Assembly: GCF_002086485.1 (NCBI RefSeq)
Contig: NZ_MVHF01000010.1
Coordinates: 1-64,000, forward strand
Direction: 5' to 3'
DNA length: 64,000 nt
DNA from: Mycobacterium aquaticum
GTDB lineage: Bacteria; Actinomycetota; Actinomycetes; Mycobacteriales; Mycobacteriaceae
Part shown: positions 36,901-44,003 of the stretch, in pieces
Layout of the letters: every line of letters begins with the position of its first letter
How positions within the stretch are numbered: the stretch's first letter is position 1
The notes under the pieces: generated by a model
Told to the model about the DNA's origin: nothing
The model's input: the letters and a program-made list of their open reading frames with translations, nothing else
Databases searched by the model: none
Position numbers and translations under genes: made by a program

Positions 36901-37908
36901 TTAACCCTTGTCCGCAGCGCCCGGATGGGAATGGTCCACCAGATTGCGCCGACGGCGCATAGCGCCGCTCGCTTCGTCCATGTCGCCGTCGTTGACGGTC
37001 GTTCGTTCGGCAATCAGGGTGCGCCGCATCGCCCCAACGCACACGATCTCCACCTCAGCCGGACTGAACCCGGCCATTCGCTTAGCCCACAACCGGATAG
37101 ACAGATCGTGATGCATCGAGCGCAGCTTCAACTCAATGAGATCGGCGATCTGCCCCTGATTTAACGGTTCGAATCCGAGCACATCGTCGAACCGCCGCCA
37201 GATCGCGGTATCGACCGTATGCGGGTGATTCGACGTCGCCACGATCAACGACTCGCCGTGCACCTCCTCCAGGAGCTGCAACACCGAGGCAGCGACCCGA
37301 CGCATCTCACCGTGATCACCGGCCTGCCCACGGTCCTGCCCCAGCACGTCGAACTCATCGAGCAAAAGCACGCACGGCGTCTGCTCGGCAAATCTGATGA
37401 CAGACTCGATGTTGCGCGCCGTGTCGCCGAGAAACGATGACGTCAACGACGCCAGCGATGCCGTCGCCACTGGCAAACTGAGCTCAGCTGCCATCGCATG
37501 GGCTGTGGCGCTCTTGCCTGTTCCCGGCGGGCCGAGAAACAGCAGGCGCTGCCGCGGATGCAGGGCATGACTGGTCAGCAGTGACCGAGCCTGATTCTCC
37601 ACGACGATCTCGTCGATGACAGACCGCAACCCCGAACTGAGCACCAGTTCGGTGAGCTCTCGCCGAGGCTTATCCAAACGCAGCAGGGGCCGCTCATCGC
37701 GACTCTTCGGGATCGGCCGCAGCGTCAGGGGGTCGCCGCCGCCCGGAGGTCTGGCAGTGCCCAGAGCACGTTCGAGTTCGTTGGCCAACAGGCGGTGGTT
37801 CTTGTGGCGTTCGTCTGAGATGACCTCGCTCGCGACGCGACGGAACGCCGCGTCGTCGGCGCGCGCGTAGCTCTCGAACAGCCGTCGAAGCAGGTCGCTG
37901 CGTGCCAC
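36901..37908 (-). CDS. ietA: AAA ATPase, IetA-like
   Basis: 335-aa AAA ATPase. Walker A is GPPGTGKSA in LLFLGPPGTGKSATAHAMA, Walker B is LLLDEFD in CVLLLDEFDVLGQD, sensor 1 is IVATSNHP, and an arginine finger candidate is in IWRRFDD. The N-terminal 75 residues are helical and unlike housekeeping AAA proteins. GTG 37908 follows GGAAGGG at good spacing; TTG 37914 is an alternative. It is first gene of the ietA-ietS pair. In this module the ATPase is thought to control the protease; the trigger is unknown. Confidence 0.82.
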   Translation of the reverse strand: MARSDLLRRLFESYARADDAAFRRVASEVISDERHKNHRLLANELERALGTARPPGGGDPLTLRPIPKSRDERPLLRLDKPRRELTELVLSSGLRSVIDEIVVENQARSLLTSHALHPRQRLLFLGPPGTGKSATAHAMAAELSLPVATASLASLTSSFLGDTARNIESVIRFAEQTPCVLLLDEFDVLGQDRGQAGDHGEMRRVAASVLQLLEEVHGESLIVATSNHPHTVDTAIWRRFDDVLGFEPLNQGQIADLIELKLRSMHHDLSIRLWAKRMAGFSPAEVEIVCVGAMRRTLIAERTTVNDGDMDEASGAMRRRRNLVDHSHPGAADKG

Positions 37909-38027
37909 GGTCAACCCTTCCGCAGACTCGGTTGCTGCTCCTTGACGTCACTTTAGGTGCGGGCTCCGACGATAATCGAGTGCTTCACAGCCCAAATCAG
38001 GAGTGCCTGCGAACAATTCGTCGCTTG

Positions 38028-38402
38028 ATGCCCTGCTATCTAGTATCTAGTATCTAGTATCTAGATGCAAGGAGGCTGGCCATCGACGGGGGACTGATCA
38101 GTGACCGCCTCTTCGGGCGTCGATGCAGGCTGCCGATCGCGGCGTGGATAACTCAGCAACAGAAGGACCGCTTCTATCAGAGCGAGGTCCCCTTGTTCGG
38201 TACGACCTCACGCAGCAACGTCATCGAGGAGCTCCGCAGATTGAGCGAGCTGGGCATGCTCACAGAGGTCCGTCCCGACGACACCAGCCGCGTCTACTAC
38301 GTCCGCACCGCGTCGCCTCTGTGGGATGTCGTCGAACTTGCTGCAGACACGATCGGTCTGCGATGGGACAACGGCCACGTCGATCTTGGGCAGCTAACGT
38401 AG
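38028..38402 (+). pseudogene. Winged-helix DNA-binding protein gene interrupted by a 7-bp repeat array
   Basis: The frame from 38058 to the TAG at 38400 encodes about 114 residues with a winged-helix core (SRSNVIEELRRLSELGMLTEVRPDDTSRVYYVRTASPLWDVVELAADTIG), but it contains no ATG/GTG/TTG until a TTG at 38193. An ATG at 38028 is in the same frame but is cut off by TAG at 38055, which lies within the tandem TATCTAG repeats. Removing three of the four copies (21 bp) would restore an unbroken 117-codon gene starting MPCYLDARRLAIDGG. It may be phase-variable, frozen off, or initiate unusually. It is divergent from ietA by 120 bp, so a regulator of ietAS is plausible. Confidence 0.6.
38037..38064 (+). 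repeat. Tandem heptanucleotide repeat (TATCTAG) x4
   Basis: Four perfect, uninterrupted copies of TATCTAG between ATG 38028 and the winged-helix coding sequence. Because each copy is 7 bp, copy number changes both frame and the presence of an in-frame TAG. Such simple repeats are mutation hotspots through slipped-strand mispairing. Confidence 0.9.
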
Positions 38403-39200
38403 CTACTGCGACGCAAGGGGTGGTTGGACGATGTCTTCGGCTTCCAGGGCGTGAACCAGCCGCTTACGAGCGTCCTTGCCGCTGCGCTGAAGCTGTTGGG
38501 TTGGGCGGCAACTCAATGCGTGCGAACCCGACCGCAGGGGGCGTATCAGATTCGTTTGGGCCGGGTGATCGGGACCAACTTGGGCTTTCGTCGCACCATC
38601 TAATTCAACGCAGCCACCTGGCGGGGCATAGAGGCGCTTCAAGGAGATTCGAGACGAGATCGATTCAATCCCGTTCGCCCACAACGGCACAGCAGCGTTC
38701 CGCTGAGGCCACGCTACAAACAACAAGCCAGGCTGAGTCCCCGGGGTTCCGCAGCAGGTGTCGCAATCCAACTGCGTCATCGTGTGGGGGAGGTAAGAAG
38801 TGCTCCGCAGTGCGCGCACCAGTGGGCCGGACACCATGCAGAGGTCGATCGCTCTGAGTTGGTCGAGACAATGGCTGCAGGATCGCCGAGTCAGATACGG
38901 GCGGATGAGCTCGATGATGAACTGTCGGCGTTCGACCGCTGTCGTTCCGTAGCCGGCTTCGTCGACAGTGCCGGAGGTGACACGCTCCTTTCAACTCCCC
39001 CTCGCCAGTCCCGTAGACCGGGCCGATGGCCGTGACCGCGGGCTGGTAACACCCCGGTGGTGATCGTGTTGGCGAATGCCGCTCAATTCCGCAGTTGGCC
39101 TGGGCGCTCCGAGCTCTTTTACGTGCGAAAGTCAACAACGCTGACGTCAGGCACAATTCATGACGACCGCTGGGGCTTAGGGAGGGCTTAGGGACGACCG
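38403..39200. other. About 800-bp gap between the winged-helix gene and the PucR gene
   Basis: No convincing gene on either strand. Reading frames present here have stop-rich neighbours and host-atypical composition, and none shows a recognisable motif. A short direct duplication of GGCTTAGGGA near 39173-39193 precedes the PucR promoter. Possibly decayed sequence at the junction of the defence and catabolic cargo. Confidence 0.5.
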
Positions 39201-39214
39201 TGCTCGTGCGGCGT

Positions 39215-39220
39215 TACAGT
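39215..39220 (+). promoter_or_regulatory. Candidate -10 element of the PucR gene
   Basis: TACAGT (TANNNT) followed by 6 nt and GTG 39227, predicting a leaderless mRNA. Confidence 0.45.
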
Positions 39221-39226
39221 GCGAGC

Positions 39227-40447
39227 GTGGATGCACGATGGCCGCGACCTGATCAGCGAACCGCGGCGCTGATCAGGGACGTCGCTGCACGTCTGCTGGC
39301 GTCGACGAATGAGGCGGTCAATTCCGTGATCGCCGCCGCCCACCAGGGTGCCGCCTATCGTGCGTTGCTTGAGGATCCTCAGCTTGCGGCGGCTGACCGT
39401 CACATGAGCAAGGCGTACCTGTTGCATTGGCTGTCGGCCAATTTGCAGGACCCGGGGGCAGCGGTCGCGCCCTGTGTCGAACCCGAGGTCCTGCAGTTTG
39501 CGCGTGACCTGGTGCGCCGGGGAATGGACATGCACGATCTCGGTTCGTGGCGGGGCGCTCAGCACGGCGCGTGGGACCTGTGGGTGGATGCGTGCTTCGC
39601 GGCGACGACAGATGTCGAGGAGCTCCGGGATCTCATGAAGGTGTCCGAGCGGTCGATGGCGACGTTCATCGACGATTCGATGACGGCACTGGATGAGTAC
39701 GTCGAGCAGGAGCGTGCGGACCTCGCCCGGGGCGCCAGCGCGGAGCGGCATGCCACCGTGCAACTGCTGCTCGAGGGGGCGCCGATCGCTCGCGCACGTG
39801 CAGAATCCCGCCTCGGGTACGCGCTGACGGGCAGCCACCTCAGCGTGATCATCTGGAGCGACTCCGCCGACGCGGCCGAGGGACTGGACTCCGCCGCAGA
39901 AGCGGTGATGCGGGTGTGCGGAGTGCAGCGCCGGCTCACCCTGAATGCGAGTGCCACCGCGCTGTGGGTGTGGTTCCCGGCGGATGGTGTCCCGTCGGTC
40001 GAGGCGGTTGAGGCTGCCCTATCTGTCTGCCCCGGGATCCGCGTGGCCCTCGGCCGAACCGGGCGCGATCTCGATGGATTTCGCCGCAGTCATCTGGATG
40101 CCGCGGCCGCGCAGCGGATGCTCGCCCGGCTGGGATCGGCGCGGCCCGTCGTGCGGTATGAGGACGTCGCTCTAGTGTCAGTGCTCACCGCTGACATGGC
40201 GCAGGCCGATCAGTTCGTGAACGACACACTCGGCGATCTTGCTACTGCTGACCCCGTATTGCGGGAGACGGTCCTGACTTACGTCCGTGAGCGGTTCAAT
40301 GGCTCCGCCGCAGCGGAGCGGCTGTTCACGCACCGCAACACCGTCGAGCGGCGGCTGGCTCGGGCCGATCAGCTTCTTCCGGTGCCGCTCGCCGAGAACG
40401 CAGCGAGTGTGGTGGCGGCGTTGATGCTTGTGCAGCTGCGCGACTGA
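39227..40447 (+). CDS. PucR/CdaR-family transcriptional regulator
   Basis: 406 aa. The C-terminal PucR-type helix-turn-helix is clear (VLTYVRERFNGSAAAERLFTHRNTVERRLARADQLL), and the middle contains a GGDEF-like-fold region typical of the family (SHLSVIIWSDSAD to VALGRTGRDLDGFRRSHLDAAAAQRML). These regulators usually sense a catabolic substrate and activate a neighbouring operon; PucR itself senses purine breakdown. Here the natural targets are the amine-catabolism genes at 41-55 kb. GTG 39227 is chosen from the promoter spacing; GTG 39200 is in frame. It converges on the imine-reductase-like gene. Confidence 0.85.
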   Translation: MDARWPRPDQRTAALIRDVAARLLASTNEAVNSVIAAAHQGAAYRALLEDPQLAAADRHMSKAYLLHWLSANLQDPGAAVAPCVEPEVLQFARDLVRRGMDMHDLGSWRGAQHGAWDLWVDACFAATTDVEELRDLMKVSERSMATFIDDSMTALDEYVEQERADLARGASAERHATVQLLLEGAPIARARAESRLGYALTGSHLSVIIWSDSADAAEGLDSAAEAVMRVCGVQRRLTLNASATALWVWFPADGVPSVEAVEAALSVCPGIRVALGRTGRDLDGFRRSHLDAAAAQRMLARLGSARPVVRYEDVALVSVLTADMAQADQFVNDTLGDLATADPVLRETVLTYVRERFNGSAAAERLFTHRNTVERRLARADQLLPVPLAENAASVVAALMLVQLRD

Positions 40448-40477
40448 GGTCTGGCGATGCCGCCGGACCTCAGTCGC
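40440..40477. terminator. Bidirectional hairpin terminator between convergent genes
   Basis: A perfect 12-bp inverted repeat, GCGACTGAGGTC (40440-40451, overlapping the PucR stop codon) and its complement (40466-40477), with a 14-nt loop. It lies between two converging genes and can serve both. Confidence 0.65.
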
Positions 40478-40514
40478 AGCCAGTGCTCGCGGCGAGGTAT
40501 CTGTGCAGGCTTGC

Positions 40515-41393
40515 TCACAAGGTGGCGATGATCTTTGTTTGTGCGGCGAAGCCGAGGTCGCCCAGTCCGGCGTCGACTGCGGCGTTCAGATTCTCGATGG
40601 CGGCGGCGAACACCCGGGGTGTCAGTCCGAGTTCTGTCATCACATCGATGGCCCCGTCGAGGGCTTGGGCGTAGGTGGCGATGGTTGCTTGATCGGTGGT
40701 GAAATCGCCGCCGTCTATGGCGGACGCGACCCGAGCGGTCTCACTCTGGACGGTCACGAACGTGGCAGGCGTGAGCGCGTCGAGAACGGCCTGATCGACT
40801 CCTTGTCCGCGCATGTAGGTCGTTGCCTCCACAAAGGCGCTGACGGCCGGGACCAGGAACATGCCCACCAGTCCCACATTCAGAACACTGGCGATCTTGA
40901 TGTCAGGGGATACCCATACGGACATGGGGGTCAGCAGTTGCAGGCTCTCGCTGTGGTCGGCCCACGCGCTGTCGGATCCGGAGTAGAGGATCGCCGTGGC
41001 GTCGGTGCCGATCTGTTCGGGGTACCCGAGGATCGAACCGTCCAGATATCTGGCGCCGCGCTCGCCGGCCCAGACCCCGAAGGCTTCCACGTCTGCGGGG
41101 GCGGCGCTGCCCACGTTGACGAGGGTCGTGCCCGTCAGGTCGGACGCTTGCCCGAGGGCGGCGAGTGCATTGTCGTACGTGGCCAGGCAGACGACGACGA
41201 GCGGCGCGGCCCGGACGGCCTCGGCGATTTCCTGAATGGGCGTTATCGCGTTGTCTGCCAAGGCTTCTGCCTTCTGGTGCGTGCGGTTCCAGACGGCGAC
41301 GGTTTTGCCGCCGCGGGCGAGCGCCTGCGCGAGTGCTGATCCCATCAAGCCGCAGCCCAGCACTGCGACGTCGTGTGAGGTGGTCTTGTCCAT
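40515..41393 (-). CDS. NAD(P)-binding oxidoreductase, imine reductase/beta-hydroxyacid dehydrogenase type
   Basis: 292 aa. N-terminal Rossmann fold with GCGLMGSAL (residues 13-21) and NRT in VAVWNRTHQKAEAL, which favours NADPH. The C-terminal half is the all-helical dimerisation domain of 6-phosphogluconate-dehydrogenase-like enzymes, and the overall pattern (YLDGSILGYPEQIGTDATAILYSG) resembles bacterial imine reductases. It may reduce an imine formed in amine oxidation; this is inference from context. ATG 41393 follows GGAGA; it is last gene of the amine operon, 28 bp after the aldehyde dehydrogenase stop. Confidence 0.8.
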   Translation of the reverse strand: MDKTTSHDVAVLGCGLMGSALAQALARGGKTVAVWNRTHQKAEALADNAITPIQEIAEAVRAAPLVVVCLATYDNALAALGQASDLTGTTLVNVGSAAPADVEAFGVWAGERGARYLDGSILGYPEQIGTDATAILYSGSDSAWADHSESLQLLTPMSVWVSPDIKIASVLNVGLVGMFLVPAVSAFVEATTYMRGQGVDQAVLDALTPATFVTVQSETARVASAIDGGDFTTDQATIATYAQALDGAIDVMTELGLTPRVFAAAIENLNAAVDAGLGDLGFAAQTKIIATL

Positions 41394-41421
41394 GGCTTTC
41401 TCCGGTGTTGGTTGGTGTGCG

Positions 41422-42885
41422 TTACATCGGCAGGTCGGGTGAGTCGACCCCGACGACGCGCTCGCCGCAGAACACCCGCACCGATTCCGCGGGCCCGTGC
41501 CCGCCGATGCCGGACCGGCCCCAGAAGCTTTGGGCGGAACCGTCGCCGAGGTCGGCGAGTTTGGCGCCGTTGACGCGCACTTCACCGGACTTGATCCGGG
41601 CCCCGATGGCGATGGCGCGGTCGGTGTCGGTTCCGAAGACGTAGGCGTCCAGGCCCGACGGGTGCGCGTTGGCGGCGTGCAGGGCCTCCTCGTCCGAACC
41701 GACGCCGTGCAGTGAGATAACCGGGCCGAACAGCTCGGCGGTCGTGCGGTCGGGGTCGGAGCCGGTGGCGATGGTCGGCGACAGAAAGTAGCCCGCGAGG
41801 CCGGGGAGCTCGCCCGGCTGGTCGATCTCGGCGCCGAGCCCGCGCAGGTCGTCGATCCGCTGGAGCAGGGTCCGGTAATGCGGCTCGTTCGAGATCGGTC
41901 CGATGTCGGTGCCCTCGTCGAGTGAATGCCCGATCCGCAACCGCGTGATGCGCTCGATCAGCGCTTGCCGCAGGGGCTGCACCAGCCGGTGCGGTGCCAG
42001 GACCTTTCCGGGGCCCTCACACCACTGCCCGTTCAGCGTCGTCATGCCGGCGAGGATGCCGTCGGCAGTGACGTCGAGATCGGCGTCGTCGAGCACCAGT
42101 ACGGGGTTGTTGCCCCCGAGCTCGAGCTGCAGAACCTTGAAATCCTCAGCCGCCGCGCGGGCGATGGCCCGGCCCGCGCCCGGTCCGCCGGTGAAGGAGA
42201 CAACCTGCACCCGGCGGTCGGCCGTGAGTGCAGCGCCGATGCCGCCGGTGCCGTGCACGAGTTGGAGTGCACCGTCGGGTAAGCCGGCGTCGACGAAGCA
42301 TTCGGCGATCACCTGTGCGCTGGCCGGCGCGTGCTCGGACGGCTTGAGCAGCACCGGGCAGCCTGCGGCGATCGCGCTGGCGATCTTCGCCGCGGGGATG
42401 AAGCTGGGACCGTTCCACGGGGTGAGGATGGCGGCAGGTCCCCACGGCACCCGGTGCAAACGCACGTCGCGGCCGCCGGCGGCCAGCGCGGTGACACGGG
42501 GGATTCTGCGGGCCTCGGCCGCCGCGGCGCGGATCCGGGGCGGGAGGAAGGCGGCGAGCTTGCGGGTTGAGGTGATCGCGGTGCCGCTGGTGATCGCGTC
42601 GGTGCGGGCGATTTCCTCGAGCCGGTCTTCGACCTTGGTCGCGGCGCGCTCGAGTGCGTCGGCGCGTTCGAGCCGGAATTCTTCTGAGGTGAAGTCCGCG
42701 GCGTCGTACGCACGCTGAGCGTGTTGGAGTGCCCGCTCCAGGTCGGTGGTCGTGGTGGTCACCATGCGGTGCACCGGCTCGCCCGTGTTCGGGTCGATGT
42801 TCCACGCGTCGAGTGCGTCGCAGTCGACCCATTCGCCGGCGATGTAGCTGCGGGGCTGGGCGAGTGCCGTGGTCGTGGTCGTCAT
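41422..42885 (-). CDS. NAD(P)-dependent aldehyde dehydrogenase
   Basis: 487-aa ALDH superfamily enzyme oxidising an aldehyde to its acid. Motifs: WNGPSFIPAAKIASAIAAGCPVLLKPSEHAP (cofactor/substrate region), FTGGPGAGR, catalytic Glu in LELGGNNPVLVL and catalytic Cys in NGQWCEGPGKVL. Probably handles the aldehyde released by the amine oxidase or made by the adjacent alcohol dehydrogenase. ATG 42885 overlaps the alcohol dehydrogenase stop (ATGA). Confidence 0.92.
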   Translation of the reverse strand: MTTTTTALAQPRSYIAGEWVDCDALDAWNIDPNTGEPVHRMVTTTTTDLERALQHAQRAYDAADFTSEEFRLERADALERAATKVEDRLEEIARTDAITSGTAITSTRKLAAFLPPRIRAAAAEARRIPRVTALAAGGRDVRLHRVPWGPAAILTPWNGPSFIPAAKIASAIAAGCPVLLKPSEHAPASAQVIAECFVDAGLPDGALQLVHGTGGIGAALTADRRVQVVSFTGGPGAGRAIARAAAEDFKVLQLELGGNNPVLVLDDADLDVTADGILAGMTTLNGQWCEGPGKVLAPHRLVQPLRQALIERITRLRIGHSLDEGTDIGPISNEPHYRTLLQRIDDLRGLGAEIDQPGELPGLAGYFLSPTIATGSDPDRTTAELFGPVISLHGVGSDEEALHAANAHPSGLDAYVFGTDTDRAIAIGARIKSGEVRVNGAKLADLGDGSAQSFWGRSGIGGHGPAESVRVFCGERVVGVDSPDLPM

Positions 42886-44003
42886 CGGGTCATCTCCGCG
42901 GTCTTGGAACGGTTGGGCATGGCGACGACGATGCGGGTCACGTCACCGGATTTCATCGCCTCGAAGCCTTCGTTGATCTGCTCGAAGTCGATGACTTCGG
43001 TGACCATTTCGTCGAGGAGCAGTCGACCTTGTTGATAGAGCCGGGCGAATTGGGTGATGTCCTCCCGCGCCTGTCCGGAACCCATGTAGGAGCCGATGAG
43101 GCGCTTCTCGCTGAAGAAGAAGTCGGACGCGGGCAGCGCGAGTTGCGTGCCGTCGGGGGCGATGCCCACGAGGCAGGCGGTGCCGGTCGGGCGCGTGACG
43201 GCAAGTGCGGTGGCAGCGGTCCGGGCGGAGCCGACGGCCTCGAAGGCATAGTCGACGCCGTCGCCGAGCAGCTCGCGTACCGTCGCGGGGACGTCCTCGG
43301 CGGCGTTCACCGTGTGGGTGGCGCCGTAGCGACGTGCGGCTTTCAGCCGGGCCTCGTCGAGGTCGATGGCGACGATTGCCGATGCGCCGGCGAGCCGCGC
43401 GCCCTGGATGATCGCCGAGCCGACACCGCCGCAGCCGATTACCGCCGCCGTGGACCCGGGCCGCACCTGTGCGCCGCGGAACACCGCGCCGACACCGGTC
43501 ACGACACAGCAGGACAGCAGGCAGCCCACCCGGGTGGGCACGTCGTCGGGCAGTTTCACCGCGGCGTTCGCACGCAGCAGGATGTGCTCGGAGAACGCAC
43601 CGATATCGCCCAGGCGAGCCAGCGGGGTGCCGTCGGGCAGGGCGTACGCGGGGCGGGTGCGACGACGGATCTCGTCTTGGCGCTGGCACTGTGTGGAGCG
43701 GCCGGCGTTGCAGTTGGCGCACTGGCCGCATGACGGGGTGAGGACCCCAGTCACCAGATCCCCGGGGCATAGGCCGGTGACGGCCGAGCCGACGGATTCG
43801 ACGATGCCCGCCACCTCGTGCCCGACCACCACCGGCAGCTCGGTGTCGACGGTACCGGTCATGTAATGCAGGTCGCTGTGGCACAGCCCGACGTGCGTGA
43901 CGGCGATCCGGACCTCGTGCGGCTCGGGATCGTCGACGACGATGTCGGTCAGGTGCAGCGGCTCACCCACCGTCGTGAGTACGGCCGCGCGGGTGGTGAT
44001 CAT
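42882..44003 (-). CDS. Zinc-dependent alcohol dehydrogenase (MDR family)
   Basis: 373-aa medium-chain dehydrogenase. Catalytic zinc ligands are Cys in HVGLCHSDLH and His in VVVGHEVAG. The structural zinc cluster is CGQCANCNAGRSTQC. The nucleotide-binding motif is GCGGVGSA. The sequence resembles mycothiol- or NAD-dependent aldehyde/alcohol dehydrogenases, including the AdhD-type of mycobacteria. ATG 44003 follows GGAGGA and overlaps the fusion gene stop. It would convert an alcohol from the upstream hydrolase into the aldehyde used by the next gene. Confidence 0.92.
   Translation of the reverse strand: MITTRAAVLTTVGEPLHLTDIVVDDPEPHEVRIAVTHVGLCHSDLHYMTGTVDTELPVVVGHEVAGIVESVGSAVTGLCPGDLVTGVLTPSCGQCANCNAGRSTQCQRQDEIRRRTRPAYALPDGTPLARLGDIGAFSEHILLRANAAVKLPDDVPTRVGCLLSCCVVTGVGAVFRGAQVRPGSTAAVIGCGGVGSAIIQGARLAGASAIVAIDLDEARLKAARRYGATHTVNAAEDVPATVRELLGDGVDYAFEAVGSARTAATALAVTRPTGTACLVGIAPDGTQLALPASDFFFSEKRLIGSYMGSGQAREDITQFARLYQQGRLLLDEMVTEVIDFEQINEGFEAMKSGDVTRIVVAMPNRSKTAEMTR

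Noticed and set aside
38037..38064. CRISPR-like repeats
   Set aside because: The 7-bp units are directly adjacent without spacers, so this is a simple tandem repeat.
38403..38837. Minus-strand frame of 144 codons after the winged-helix gene
   Set aside because: No start signal, no recognisable motif and mixed composition; probably chance or decayed sequence.
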